From NCBI GenBank assembly GCA_014695325.1, contig JACJNZ010000058.1, positions 172,071-236,070 on the forward strand: a DNA stretch of 64,000 nucleotides, written 5' to 3'. The DNA is from Cyanobacteria bacterium FACHB-502 (lineage in GTDB: Bacteria > Cyanobacteriota > Cyanobacteriia > Elainellales > Elainellaceae). The notes beneath the pieces are model-generated. The model saw only the letters and a list, made by a program, of their open reading frames with translations, was not told where the DNA came from and made no database searches. Numbering within the stretch: position 1 is the stretch's first letter; every line of letters begins with the position of its first letter. Shown here piece by piece: positions 1 through 9,365 of this stretch. Made by a program: the position numbers and the translations under genes.

Positions 1-1247
1 GACACAGAAATATTTTTCTCGCAAACCAGCAGACCCTCGATCGCTGCCGGAACCAAACAGCGATAAGGCAGCGAAAAAGGCGTTCCCGTCCAGCGTCCAC
101 CCCAGCGCAGCGACTTCGGTTTCAGGGGCAGGGTGTCGCCCGGATAGTGATGATCATTGGCATAGTTGCCGATCGCGATCGAGTCCACTAATCCCTCTGG
201 ATTCAAGGGCAGAGCCGCAACCTGTCCGCCAGTAACAGGCAAAATATCTGGTTCGCAGACTGTTGCCAACCCGCGTAGTCGCCGACTTTCCCGGTAATAG
301 GGATGCAGGGCAAAAGCTCCTCCGCCAATCTGTCCTGACCCAGCAGAGGGAAAACTGTCTGTCGCTAAGCCATATCGACTTCCCAACTCTCTTTGCAGGA
401 AATGAGCATAGCCCTGTGCGTGCCACAACGCGTCCTGGAGCCATTCTTGCCGTGCTGCCGCAGATTCTACCAGCCGATCGAGCCGTATACCGTAATCGTT
501 GCCCTGCTGCGGAAAGTTGAGCATAAAGCGATTTCCCGGCAGACGACCGTAGTTGAGAAACATTGCTGCACCGTAGCCTTCCCAGGTTCCCTGAAAGCGA
601 TCGGCACTGTAGCTAGGTGGAGCCGGAATGATTTCTGAGCAGTCTGTGCCAAAGTCCTGCATGAGAAAGACCCAGGTAGGAGCTTGAATCGGAAAGCGAT
701 CAGTTAAGGGGGTTGCAGCGACGGGTGCGCTGGGTTCACCGAATTCGCTTTGCCACTCCCAGCCCCACCGATAAGGGACTTCTGCCAGTGCCAGCAAATC
801 GCCTAGCTCTGTACCGTCAATTATGATGTCTGCTGCGATCGTCCAATTGTCAAACTGAACTTCTGTAATGCGATTCTCCTGTCGAATCACGGTGCGAGGT
901 GTTTGACCCGTAATCCAGTGAAGGTTAGGCAACTGCCGCACCCAGTCGGCAAAAATGGTGGCTCCAATGCGCGGCTCATAGGTAAAAAAGCTGACCCAGG
1001 CATGATCGAGTCCTTCGGGCTGACGCTGTTCCAGTTCACGCAAGAACGCGCCCCATAGCCCCGTTTGAAACGACAGCAGCTCATTACCATCAGGTGCAGC
1101 GACCCCGGCAGCGGTCAGCATTCCTCCCAGCCACTCAAACTCACTCACTAACACCGTTTGCGCTCCGGTTCTTGCCGCCTGAATTGCCGCCGCAATGCCG
1201 CCAGTACCGCCGCCAACAACCAACACTTCAGTTTTGTGCTGCTGCAT
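1..1247 (-). CDS. FAD-dependent oxidoreductase (C-terminus off window)
   Basis: A frame read by hand on the minus strand stays open from an ATG at 1247 to the left edge, giving about 415 codons without a stop, so the 3' end lies outside the window. The N-terminus is a Rossmann FAD-binding fold: a run of hydrophobic residues leads into GGGTGG at residues 12-17, followed by an Ala-rich helix and an acidic beta-2 end, then EWLGGMLT. This is the FAD_oxidored family, whose bacterial members are flavoproteins of mostly unknown substrate. Later segments (IIIDGTELGDLLALA, NPEGLVDSIAIGNYAND) fit the family fold. It is probably monocistronic, since the next minus-strand gene upstream ends at 1457 with a terminator between them. 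The substrate cannot be inferred. Confidence 0.85.
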   Translation of the reverse strand, partial: MQQHKTEVLVVGGGTGGIAAAIQAARTGAQTVLVSEFEWLGGMLTAAGVAAPDGNELLSFQTGLWGAFLRELEQRQPEGLDHAWVSFFTYEPRIGATIFADWVRQLPNLHWITGQTPRTVIRQENRITEVQFDNWTIAADIIIDGTELGDLLALAEVPYRWGWEWQSEFGEPSAPVAATPLTDRFPIQAPTWVFLMQDFGTDCSEIIPAPPSYSADRFQGTWEGYGAAMFLNYGRLPGNRFMLNFPQQGNDYGIRLDRLVESAAARQEWLQDALWHAQGYAHFLQRELGSRYGLATDSFPSAGSGQIGGGAFALHPYYRESRRLRGLATVCEPDILPVTGGQVAALPLNPEGLVDSIAIGNYANDHHYPGDTLPLKPKSLRWGGRWTGTPFSLPYRCLVPAAIEGLLVCEKNISV

Positions 1248-1300
1248 ACTTTATCGATAAACTCGTCTTGCCCTCCCAACAGTAAAGCAAAACGCAAAAG

Positions 1301-1334
1301 CAAAACGCCAGCCATTATGGAACTGGGCTGACGC
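1301..1334 (-). terminator. Rho-independent terminator downstream of DUF3493 gene
   Basis: Read on the minus strand, a nine-pair stem (arms 1326-1334 and 1305-1313, two G-U pairs) is followed by a T-rich tract (TTTTGCTTTTG). It lies about 120 bases past the stop of the gene at 1457-1771 and before the FAD oxidoreductase start at 1247, so it would separate these two minus-strand units. Confidence 0.55.
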
Positions 1335-1456
1335 TTTACCTTAGGTATTCACAGGGATTTATCGTTAAGGTCTTTATCCGGGCTGACCTCATTTGAATCA
1401 TCATTAGTGTGACAGGAGTTCTCCTACTTTTGGTAGATTTTAAGGTTTCCTTAATT

Positions 1457-1771
1457 TCAAGATTTTGACTTGCGGGTAGCCCGCTGCTCCAGCCGATACA
1501 GCCAGACCATCAAGGCAATGATGCCCACCTGAAGCGCAAAATTAGGAAACGCCGCCGCCACGTCTCGTCCGGCAAGTAACTGTGTCAGAAAGATAAATGC
1601 GCCAATAAAGCCAGAAGCTCCACAGCCAACATAGATAAACTGTCTTAGTCCGCGATAAGGAGTTTGCAGCTCTGCTTTGAGCTGAGCATATTTTTCAGGA
1701 TCAAGGTTAGAAGGCTGGGAGCGAGTTGTTCGCTTCGGAGAAGATGATTTTGGAGAAGGGGAATCAGGCAT
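1457..1771 (-). CDS. DUF3493 family small membrane protein
   Basis: 104 residues. A Ser/Pro/Lys-rich N-terminus (1-25) is followed by the conserved stretch YAQLKAELQTPYRGLRQFIY and two hydrophobic segments, about 47-66 and 77-93, ending in a basic tail. This matches DUF3493, a family of cyanobacteria and chloroplasts that includes the Low PSII Accumulation 1/Rep27 relatives; a thylakoid role in photosystem II biogenesis is known for the plant members and only inferred here. The gene stands alone on the minus strand between the kinase gene and the FAD oxidoreductase. The start is the first ATG of the frame. Confidence 0.75.
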   Translation of the reverse strand: MPDSPSPKSSSPKRTTRSQPSNLDPEKYAQLKAELQTPYRGLRQFIYVGCGASGFIGAFIFLTQLLAGRDVAAAFPNFALQVGIIALMVWLYRLEQRATRKSKS

Positions 1772-1913
1772 GGTTGAAGCAAGAATAGGCAGGACAGGCG
1801 AGCCAGTGACAGAACATCGACAGCAATGGATGCTGTAAAGGGTTGTCAGTGAAGTAAAAGGTTGTCAATGAAAAAGGAAGGCTTTTCTGCCAACCTATCA
1901 TTTTTCTAGCGAT

Positions 1914-3572
1914 CTACCACAAGCCGCGTTTACCGCTGGGGTGAATTGTTGCCCAATTCGTGCGTGCGGTTGCCAACTGCTCATCTGTAATTTTTGCGCC
2001 TGTCAGGTCTGCTCCACATAGATTGGCTCCCCGCAGGTTGGCATTGCTGAGATAGGCATAGCTCAAATCTGTGCCGCGCAGGTCTGCCCCACCCAAATCT
2101 GCATGGCTCATGTATGCCCGTGCGAAGTTTGCGTTGCGGCAGGTTGCCTGGGTCAGGCTGGCATAGCCAAAATCTGCGTTAAAGAGATTTGCGCCCTGTA
2201 GATTGGTCTTACACAGCTTCGCGTTATGAAAGTTTGCGCCAGACAGCTCAGCTTTGGGCAGATGCAGCAGACTCAGATCATACGAAGTAAAGTCTCGCTT
2301 GCCCTTCGCGTAGGCGATCGCCAAATCCTCAGCATTGAGCTTTTGCACAATCCCCGCGGGCCGATCTTCTGCTGCCCTGCCGCCTGATTTCGAATGAGGA
2401 ATGCCATCGGTTCGATTGGATGCTCCTCGACGTATCGGAGAACCGGGCTGAAGCTGAGTCAAGTCTGAGCGAGAATTTTCAGACTTTGCCTGTCTTGCCC
2501 GAATCGCAGCTGCCATCCGTGCCGAAGGCGAAGAGGGAGAGGAATGCATTATCGCCTCATCTGCGCCCCTGCCGTCTGTCCGGTTCCCGGAAAATTGCCA
2601 GTCTCCCGAACCTGATCCGGTCGAACGCGTGCGGTTGGGCTGGCTGACCATGCCCCGCGCCAGACTGTCCAGATAGGGCTCCAAATCTAATGCCCGTAAA
2701 ACTTCGGTTGCATTTTGATAGCGATGACGTACCGACACGTCCAGCATTTTTTGCAGCACTTCGGCAAAGTGTTCGCTGACGTGAACAAGCTGCCGCCACA
2801 TAATTTCGCCCGTTGCCGGGTCGTATTCCATGTCCTTAGGAGATTTACTGGTAAGCAGATAGAGGCAAGTCACCCCCAGCGCATAGATATCGCTGGCATA
2901 AACCGGGCGCATTGCCATTTGCTCTGGTGGCGCATAGCCAGGAGTGCCGATCGCATACTGAGTCAGAGCCGTATTTTCTGAAGCGTTTGCGCTGGCTGGA
3001 TTCACCTGATCTTTCACTGCGCCAAAGTCGATCAGCACCAGTTTTTTGTCCTGCGATCGGCGAATCAAGTTAGCGGGCTTGATATCCCGGTGAATGACCT
3101 GCTGACTGTGGATATATTGCAGCATGGGCAGCACTTCGCTGAGAAATTGCTTTACCCCTGCCTCACTAAACGGACCCGATCGTTTGACTTCTTGCTGGAG
3201 CGTGGAGCCGCTAATGTATTCCTGAACTAGATAAAACTCTTGATTTGCCTCGAAGTAGTCGAGCAGACGCGGCACTTGAGGATGACTGCCGACTTTCCCC
3301 AGTGTGCTAGCTTCCCGTTGAAACAGCACCCGCGCCATCTGCATTACCTGCACTGAGGTCGAAGCGGGTCGAAGCTGCTTAATCACGCAGTAGGGATTGC
3401 CTGGGAGCGACTCGTCTTTTGCCAGAAACGTTGCGCCAAACCCACCCTGCCCCAGCGCATGTACGACTCGATAGCGATCGCGCAGAAGCAGCTTTGCACC
3501 ACACGCCTGACATAGCTCCGTATGGGTTAAGTTTTCGGGATGAGGACAGGCTGAATTTAAGCAGTAGCTCAT
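1914..3572 (-). CDS. Ser/Thr protein kinase with zinc-ribbon N-terminus and pentapeptide repeats (SpkB-like)
   Basis: 552 residues. An N-terminal four-cysteine module (C4, C9, C21, C24) precedes a complete Hanks-type kinase domain: glycine loop GQGGFGATF (41-49), Lys65, HRDIKPAN with Asp163, DFG at 182-184 and the APPE motif near 214-217, so it should be active. A low-complexity Ser/Arg/Gly linker (about 300-420) leads to pentapeptide repeats (about 430-535, A(D/N)LxG). This Cys-kinase-pentapeptide order is that of Synechocystis SpkB, a cytosolic kinase linked to stress signalling. No transmembrane segment is seen. The same Cys module opens the PP2C phosphatase at 11504-14098, which suggests a kinase/phosphatase pair. 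Substrates are not identifiable here. Confidence 0.9.
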   Translation of the reverse strand: MSYCLNSACPHPENLTHTELCQACGAKLLLRDRYRVVHALGQGGFGATFLAKDESLPGNPYCVIKQLRPASTSVQVMQMARVLFQREASTLGKVGSHPQVPRLLDYFEANQEFYLVQEYISGSTLQQEVKRSGPFSEAGVKQFLSEVLPMLQYIHSQQVIHRDIKPANLIRRSQDKKLVLIDFGAVKDQVNPASANASENTALTQYAIGTPGYAPPEQMAMRPVYASDIYALGVTCLYLLTSKSPKDMEYDPATGEIMWRQLVHVSEHFAEVLQKMLDVSVRHRYQNATEVLRALDLEPYLDSLARGMVSQPNRTRSTGSGSGDWQFSGNRTDGRGADEAIMHSSPSSPSARMAAAIRARQAKSENSRSDLTQLQPGSPIRRGASNRTDGIPHSKSGGRAAEDRPAGIVQKLNAEDLAIAYAKGKRDFTSYDLSLLHLPKAELSGANFHNAKLCKTNLQGANLFNADFGYASLTQATCRNANFARAYMSHADLGGADLRGTDLSYAYLSNANLRGANLCGADLTGAKITDEQLATARTNWATIHPSGKRGLW

Positions 3573-4741
3573 GCGGCATCACTCGCTGTATCAATCGCCA
3601 GGTGTCGCGGTCATAACGATGAGACTCGGTTTACACCCTAGTATCATTATCTTTCTAACGGGTTTTGGAAAGAGTGACAGACTTGCGGAAAACAATTTAA
3701 GAGTTACTAAAGTTACAATGCCTCATCTTAAAGTCCCCGTGAACCCCCTGCCATACTTGAGGGGTCAGACCCATCAGCATCAGTTCGGTTTGCTGCGGCA
3801 GATAGGGCAGCCTCAAATCGTCTTCTCTGTTGTTGCCCCTTCCCCTTGAGCTTCCCCCTTTGGTTTCTGGCGAAGCCTCATTCCCAACCATTTATTCTTT
3901 GTTGTTCTCCTTGTGTCTTTGATGATTGTTCCCTCAATTCAGGGGTAGGCAACAGGGTTAGAGAACCGTGAATTCAGGCGAAGCCAAAAAATCAAATCCG
4001 TTGAATCTGCCGGGATTAGCTGATGCCTGTGTTTGTACCGCCGCATACTGATAGCCTCCTCCTACCCTTCTGTTGCTTCTGTTGCTATAGCCGCATTTCA
4101 AGGGCGGCAGTCCCGCCGGCATCCTCGGATTAGAAATCGATCGCGCTGCACTAAAGGCAATCGCCAATCGATCGCCAGTCGATCGCCTCGCAGTTTCCCG
4201 CAGAAGGAATCGCCTTGATGCGAGTTCCCTTTCGCCAGTGCATCTACCGATCAGTTTTACCAGAGATGGGAACGGTATCCGGATCAGTTCGAGGGGTTCT
4301 TCAGCAAGGAATCATGGACTGATGAATCAGAAATGAAGCAATGATGATCGCTCCGCCGGGCACTGCTTTGCATTACAGGAGACGGATTGGAAAAGGGGCA
4401 ACTGAATCTTGCTGGCTTTCAGGCAACAAGTTCAAACAGGCACAAACAAACGCTGATCAGAAGAATTCTGCTCTGGAGATCATTGTTTGCATGCTGGTCG
4501 TACCGCATTCTGGCGCGATGTTTCCGCTATTTTATTGGGGTGGCAGAACAGGCTGAACAAAAGGTCAACATAACCCAAGAGCCGCTTCTGTTTTTTTAAT
4601 CTGTAAGTGTTTTTGTGCCAGTAGGAGCGTGTTCTTTTGGTTAATCAATTCAGCGCGTTTAATTTGGCAATTAATCCTTGTGCTTATTTTGAAATTTGGG
4701 AATAGTATTGTGTACAGAAGTATGGTTTAGGAACAATACAA
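3573..4741. other. 1.17-kb spacer between kinase and basic DNA-binding-like gene
   Basis: No gene is convincingly supported. A 64-codon minus-strand frame (3697-3891) encodes a Leu/Gln-rich C-terminal half that looks more protein-like than a random frame, but it has no ribosome-binding site and no family I recognise. Clustered GATCGCC words occur at about 4136-4190. The rest is mixed sequence with no tRNA-like cloverleaf, riboswitch or terminator that I can support. A small RNA is possible but not shown. Confidence 0.4.
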
Positions 4742-5386
4742 ATGCCAAGATCAAAGAAAACCACAGCCTCGGCGATCGTCACAAAATCTGCCATTGATTA
4801 TGCAACCTCTACACTGGAGGAGTTGCCCGAAAAGCCAAAGGAAAATTGGTCTTTGCGCGAAGCTGTTGCCTATCTTCAAGTGCAGATCTCATCTGCTTTG
4901 AGTAAGGGCTATAGCTATGAGGAAGTTGCCGGAATGCTGACTGAACGGGGAATTGAGATTTCAGCTTCTTCGCTCAAGAGCTATCTCTCAGCTGCAAAAC
5001 GGCAAAAAGAAACGGCTGCTCCCAAAACTGGAAGAACAGGTCGGAGAAGCCGCAAAGCTCTGGGCGAAAACTTGATGGTAATTGAAGCGGTTCCTTCGCA
5101 ATCTTCTTCAAATGGAACTGCTGAAAAAGCCAGCAAGAGTTTGAATGAAGCAAAACCGGAAGCAATTGCTTCGCAGTTTCCCGAAGGAGTAATCGCAGAT
5201 TCCGAACCCGCAAACGACACTGCTCCCACCAAACGGCGAACGCGATCGTCAGCAAAATCGTCAGCTAATTCAACCCAGAAGAGTACTGCATCGAAGACGG
5301 CTGCTAAATCAAAATCAGCTCCTCGAACGCAATCCACCACTGAAGGAACGAAAGGAACGCGAAGCAAGCGGCAGCGACAAGCATAG
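4742..5386 (+). CDS. Basic DNA-binding-like protein with Lys/Ser/Thr-rich tail
   Basis: 214 residues. The folded part (about 30-90) contains WSLREAVAYLQVQISSALSK and then a helix-turn-helix-like segment, YSYEEVAGMLTERGIEISAS, ending in LKSYLSAAKRQ. The YxxVAxxLxxxGIxxSxxTLxxYL pattern resembles the small DNA-binding domain of TraK-type and other plasmid accessory proteins. The remainder is a disordered, strongly basic tail rich in Lys, Ser, Thr and Ala, similar to histone-H1-like tails. A nucleoid-associated or transcriptional role is inferred only. It stands alone on the plus strand with long spacers on both sides. Confidence 0.7.
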   Translation: MPRSKKTTASAIVTKSAIDYATSTLEELPEKPKENWSLREAVAYLQVQISSALSKGYSYEEVAGMLTERGIEISASSLKSYLSAAKRQKETAAPKTGRTGRRSRKALGENLMVIEAVPSQSSSNGTAEKASKSLNEAKPEAIASQFPEGVIADSEPANDTAPTKRRTRSSAKSSANSTQKSTASKTAAKSKSAPRTQSTTEGTKGTRSKRQRQA

Positions 5387-5866
5387 GAACTGTTCGGGCA
5401 TGACATTACCAGTGCTTGTGTCACTACTTCTGTAACTATCTGTAACGAGTAACTATCTATAACTATTTGTGTAGCCCCTGATGGGATTGCGCTTCGTGCA
5501 ACTGTGCTCTGGATAGATCTCACTCGTCCATAATCACCCGAATGGATCAGTTCAATGGGGGACGCGCCAAGCTTCCGGTCGGCTTTATGCTAGGCGCAGC
5601 AAGCTAGGCAACCAAGATTTCCGAAACAACAAAGCAGAGTTTAAGAAAATTTTGAGTTTGTTTCTGGAATGAATAGGCGAGGTCTTGTGGTTGTCTCTAG
5701 CGCGACACTCTTGAAAAAACTGGTTCTTCCTGACCGTCCGTGAAGTTTTGCTAGCTGCCTGAATTGGGCATTTAATCTTCCCGGTAGAGTAGAAGAACAA
5801 AGTGTTTCAGATTTCGTCCGTTAGGTATCTGTTGAACACTGTTGAGGGGAAGAGGAGGAAACTGCG
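5387..5866. other. 480-base spacer with iterated TAACTAT words
   Basis: No supported gene. At 5431-5470 the words TAACTATCT, TAACGAGTAACTATCT and TAACTATTTG repeat in tandem with variation, a typical short iterated repeat of cyanobacterial spacers. The end of the spacer contains the strong AGGAGG ribosome-binding site (about 5853-5858) of the next gene. Confidence 0.45.
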
Positions 5867-6481
5867 GTGGTCTATCAATCAAAGCACACATCTCAACCGT
5901 GGCGTACTCTGGTTGAGCGGCTGGAGAAGCCTCTAACAGGTTTATTTGTCACGCTAGGGCTCGCGGTAGTGAGTTTGCCGAATGGCTCTGTGCAGGGGTC
6001 GGAACTTTCTGAAACGCATCTGACTGCAAATCATGAGGTAGCTCAGCAACTGGTTGGACAAACCCGTGGGCAGCTTCCTGGACGATCGGTTGAGCAATCG
6101 GGGCAGAGGTTAGATCCTCGCTCGTTGACAGATGGCGTTTATTTATATGGGCAGTCGCCGGAGCCTGAGCAATTAGGTGCTGCTTATATGGTTTTTGAAG
6201 TGAAGCAGGGCGATGTAGTGGGTGCGTTTTATATGCCCCGATCGTCATTTGACTGCTTCTTTGGGAATTTTGAAGCCGATCGGCTGGCGTTGACGGTAGT
6301 GGATAGCTATGAGCAGACTCAGCACCCCTACGCGATTGCGCTAGATACCTCCAGCTCGGTTGCAATGGCTGGCGGAGAGACGATCGCACCCGTCGGACTG
6401 GAAGGATTTCAGCGAATTGACGAGCTAAGCGCAAACGATCAGCGAATCTTGTCTACCTGTAAAACCGATCATTCCAATTAG
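5867..6481 (+). CDS. Conserved cyanobacterial hypothetical protein, probably exported or anchored
   Basis: 204 residues starting at GTG (5867), chosen because a strong AGGAGG lies 8 bases upstream. A hydrophobic stretch at about 24-42 (LTGLFVTLGLAVVSLPNG) could be a late signal peptide or membrane anchor. The C-terminal part (about 80-195) carries the conserved-looking core LYGQSPEPEQLGAAYMVFEV, MPRSSFDCFFGNF and PYAIAL. I recognise it only as a recurrent cyanobacterial protein of unknown function. It is monocistronic; the GNAT gene begins 411 bases downstream. Confidence 0.8.
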   Translation: MVYQSKHTSQPWRTLVERLEKPLTGLFVTLGLAVVSLPNGSVQGSELSETHLTANHEVAQQLVGQTRGQLPGRSVEQSGQRLDPRSLTDGVYLYGQSPEPEQLGAAYMVFEVKQGDVVGAFYMPRSSFDCFFGNFEADRLALTVVDSYEQTQHPYAIALDTSSSVAMAGGETIAPVGLEGFQRIDELSANDQRILSTCKTDHSN

Positions 6482-6892
6482 TCGTTTGCAAAGTAAGTTT
6501 CTGCAAGCTCTTTGCAAGCTGATTTCATAAAACAAACGTTGCTTCCGTTACCGCCCGAACGCCGATCTTAACTGGATAGGGCCACCTGTTTGGAGAACTG
6601 TGAAGCAACTGAGTAAAGCAAAGATGAGAAAGCTGAATTGAATGCTGAACTTAAGATAACTTGGCTGCAACTGAATCAGGAGAAATACTCTTTCCAATTC
6701 AGTTAAGCCTTTTAAGCCTGATATCTCGGTTCAGCATTTGTGTGTGAATACGCACGATGCCGATTCTTTGAAAGGTGCATTGCAAATTCTGTAGAGCGGT
6801 TCAGAAGCCTTCTAATCCGAGAGTTGCGATTGGGTTCAGATTTCGGAAAATTGGAATTAGCAATCCGCCAGGATGTCAATTGTTAAGCCGCA
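6482..6892. other. 411-base spacer
   Basis: Nothing supported. It is moderately AT-rich with a few CTGAATTGAATGCTGAAC-like words near 6630-6660. No hairpin with a T-tract, no tRNA and no small ORF with a ribosome-binding site was found. Confidence 0.35.
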
Positions 6893-7333
6893 ATGAATCA
6901 ATTGGAACTGCAGGTTGTTACATTCGCAAATGCGGTGGACGCGATCGAACAGGTTCGCCGAAAAGTGTTTCAGGAAGAACAAAGCGTTGCGGTAGATCTT
7001 GATTTTGATGGTCTGGATGAAGGTGCAACTCAGCTTATGGCGTACTGGAACGGTGAGCCTGTCGGCACTGCACGAATTCGGTACTTGGGTGAGCAGCTTG
7101 CCAAAATAGAGCGCGTTGCAGTTCTAAAATCGTTTCGTGGACTAGGCATTGGTCAGGCTTTGATGCAAAAGGCGATCGATCACCTCAGCGGTCAAAAGAT
7201 TGCAGAAGTAAAAGTGAATGCTCAAATTCAAGTAAAGAATTTTTATGAGCGTTTAGGTTTTCAGCAGCAGGGTGAACCTTTTTATGAAGCAGGTATCCTG
7301 CATATTGAGATGAGAAGAAAACTGATGGTATAG
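6893..7333 (+). CDS. GNAT family N-acetyltransferase
   Basis: 146 residues, a complete single GNAT domain. The acetyl-CoA pyrophosphate loop is RGLGIG at 82-87, inside the usual beta4-alpha3 context (IERVAVLKSFRGLGIGQALM). The C-terminal motif NFYERLGFQQQG and the final beta strand (ILHIEMRRKL) are also typical. The family transfers an acetyl group from acetyl-CoA to an amine; the substrate is unknown. Length is normal for the family and the protein should be cytosolic. It stands alone between two spacers of 400-500 bases. Confidence 0.9.
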   Translation: MNQLELQVVTFANAVDAIEQVRRKVFQEEQSVAVDLDFDGLDEGATQLMAYWNGEPVGTARIRYLGEQLAKIERVAVLKSFRGLGIGQALMQKAIDHLSGQKIAEVKVNAQIQVKNFYERLGFQQQGEPFYEAGILHIEMRRKLMV

Positions 7334-7841
7334 ATCCATCTCAATCTGCTAGATAAGTTTATCTCTGAGCTCTAATTTCAAGATTCTTTAGAATGTTATT
7401 TGGAAAACAGTTTTTTGCTTTCGTAATTCGTTATTGTTGGAGCAAACAGCCCTTTCACTCTTCAGGAGTACATTACAAAACTTAAAGCAAAATTTAATTT
7501 TTCTAGTCTGAATCGGCCTTAGGGCAGATCCCTGCCACTTCTTTTCTATATTATTCTTATTTCTATAGGATTAATTAGTCCCTGGCGGTTCAAACCCTTT
7601 TTCATCAACGATTTAAGCTGAACTCTGTAATAAAAAATTAATCATTTACTTCCTTATTGATCAAACGAATTTTGTGAAAACTTGCTAGTTCAGTTTGCAT
7701 TCCTTGTTGAGTCAAATTGCGTTTCTCATTTTCTAAATCAAACTTTTAGCCTCACGGCTGAGTCAGCAACTCATAACGGGATTAACCCGTCTCGTGTCTT
7801 CGGTTCTGTTTCTCTGCTGTGCTATTTATTGATAAAACTTT
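7334..7841. other. 508-base AT-rich spacer
   Basis: AT-rich with several poly-T and poly-A runs (for example around 7490-7560 and 7620-7650). A short plus-strand frame in it has neither ribosome-binding site nor coding character. No RNA gene was recognised. Confidence 0.35.
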
Positions 7842-8030
7842 ATGAACACCTCCACTCTTTGTCCCTGCTGCTCTGAACCATTGCTGCGTCATGCTCGTCG
7901 AGGTGGCGTCTACTGGTTCTGCCCCCACTGCCATCAAGAAATGCCGAATTTAGCTTTAACGCTAACGGCTGCCCACAAGATGCAACGATTAGTCGATCGC
8001 CTGTCTCCCGACTTGGCAAGGCTGGCTTGA
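7842..8030 (+). CDS. Small zinc-ribbon protein
   Basis: 62 residues with two CxxC knuckles (C7/C10 and C27/C30) around HARRGGVYWFCPHC, the layout of a treble-clef or rubredoxin-like zinc ribbon, followed by a helical tail (LTAAHKMQRLVDRL). Short proteins with this GGVYWFC core recur in cyanobacterial genomes without known function; zinc binding is inferred from the cysteines. The stop is only 10 bases from the end of the convergent cofH gene. The ATG follows a TTTATTGATAAAACTTT stretch with no clear Shine-Dalgarno sequence. Confidence 0.75.
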   Translation: MNTSTLCPCCSEPLLRHARRGGVYWFCPHCHQEMPNLALTLTAAHKMQRLVDRLSPDLARLA

Positions 8031-8040
8031 TTCTAAATCT

Positions 8041-9192
8041 CTAAACCTGACCATCCTCGATCCACTGATACAGAGTGTCACGCTGCTTGGCAGGTCTACC
8101 GATCGACTCGATTGCCGATCGCAGGTCTGAGACTTCCATGCAGGTTCCACCCTGTGCGCCTGCCATCGTGGTGATGTGTTCTTCCATGAGCGTACCGCCA
8201 ATATCGTTGCAGCCCCAGGTGAGTGCCTCGGTTGCGCCGTGGAGTCCGAGCTTGACCCAGCTTGGCTGATGGTTGGCGATCCAGTTGCCGAGAAAAATGC
8301 GGGCAACTGCCATCAGCAGCAATGAATCTGCCAGAACGGGCTGGTCGCGTCCGACTCGCCGCCGAAGCGGTTTAGGAGCTTCCTGGCCGACAAACGGCAA
8401 CAGGATAAATTCTGAAATGCGCTGATTGCCATAATCGATCGATCGTTGCTGAATCGATCGAAGCTGATCCAGATGGTGCATTTGCTGCTCTGGAGTTTCA
8501 ATGTGTCCAGAGAGCAGTGTGCTGGTGGTTGGCATTCCCAAGCGATGCGCAGTTTCTACGATTTCAAGCCAGGTGGTGGAATTGATTTTTTCAGGACAGA
8601 GAATCTTGCGAACTGAATCATCTAGCACTTCAGCCGCCGTTCCCGGCATTGAGCCAACGCCTGCTTCCTGGAGTGCAGCAATGACCTGAGCATAGGTTGA
8701 GCCGTCTTCTCGGGCAATAAACTGGACTTCCTGCGGCGAAAAGGCATGCAGGTGAAGCTGCGGAAACGCTTCTTTGATCAGGCGAATCAGGCGCACGTAG
8801 TAGGCGATCGAGGTTCCCTGATGTTTTGCCTCAAGGTTCAATCCGCCCTGCATACAAATTTCGGTCGCGCCTCGCTGCACCGCATCTGCTGTTTTTTCGA
8901 GAATTGCTGCCTCGTTTAGCCAGTATGCTCCCTCTTCCCCTGCATCGCGCCGAAATGCACAAAAGCTGCAATGCTGCTCGCAGATATTAGTGAAGTTAAT
9001 ATTGCGGTTCACTACATAGGTCACCGTTTCGCCGGCCTGTTGCTGCCTAAGGCGATCGGCAGTTTCTCGAATGGCTCTCAGCGGGGTTGGCTCAGTTTGT
9101 TGCAGTAACACGACTCCCTCAGCCACGGTTAAATCCTGTCCGGCAAGGGCGCGATCGAGAATCGAGTCAACTGATGGAAAAGAAATCAGCAT
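8041..9192 (-). CDS. cofH: FO synthase subunit 2 (CofH), radical SAM
   Basis: 383 residues. The radical-SAM motif CEQHCSFC (C71, C75, C78) sits after NINFTNI, and [36 protein letters not shown] and [10 protein letters not shown] are hallmarks of the CofH/MqnC branch. CofH joins tyrosine-derived material to the flavin precursor, and with CofG makes 7,8-didemethyl-8-hydroxy-5-deazariboflavin (FO), the antenna pigment of cyanobacterial DNA photolyases. The enzyme is cytosolic and needs a [4Fe-4S] cluster. cofG is not in this window. I favour CofH over MqnC because cyanobacteria lack futalosine menaquinone synthesis. The gene is monocistronic, with the DUF4230 gene upstream on the same strand. 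Confidence 0.88.
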   Translation of the reverse strand: MLISFPSVDSILDRALAGQDLTVAEGVVLLQQTEPTPLRAIRETADRLRQQQAGETVTYVVNRNINFTNICEQHCSFCAFRRDAGEEGAYWLNEAAILEKTADAVQRGATEICMQGGLNLEAKHQGTSIAYYVRLIRLIKEAFPQLHLHAFSPQEVQFIAREDGSTYAQVIAALQEAGVGSMPGTAAEVLDDSVRKILCPEKINSTTWLEIVETAHRLGMPTTSTLLSGHIETPEQQMHHLDQLRSIQQRSIDYGNQRISEFILLPFVGQEAPKPLRRRVGRDQPVLADSLLLMAVARIFLGNWIANHQPSWVKLGLHGATEALTWGCNDIGGTLMEEHITTMAGAQGGTCMEVSDLRSAIESIGRPAKQRDTLYQWIEDGQV

Positions 9193-9365
9193 AGGGGGTA
9201 AGAAGGGATAGGCGGGATGCGGATGTTGGGGGAGGGTGAGCGGTGGTACATTGCCCCCTAAATTCCCTAATCCTGAGGAACTTTGAATTCTGGGACAGGC
9301 CTTCCCTGGAATTTGGAAACGGCTCTGGGCCAGAACCGGACGCTTAAAGCATTTTCAAAGCATTT

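Noticed and set aside
3697..3891. 64-codon minus-strand frame in the long spacer
   Set aside because: No ribosome-binding site or family; kept only as a remark in the spacer entry.
4981..5523. 180-codon open frame on the minus strand
   Set aside because: Antisense to the basic DNA-binding-like gene, with no ribosome-binding site and no motif.
5949..6434. 161-codon open frame on the minus strand
   Set aside because: Antisense to the conserved hypothetical gene with the strong AGGAGG site.
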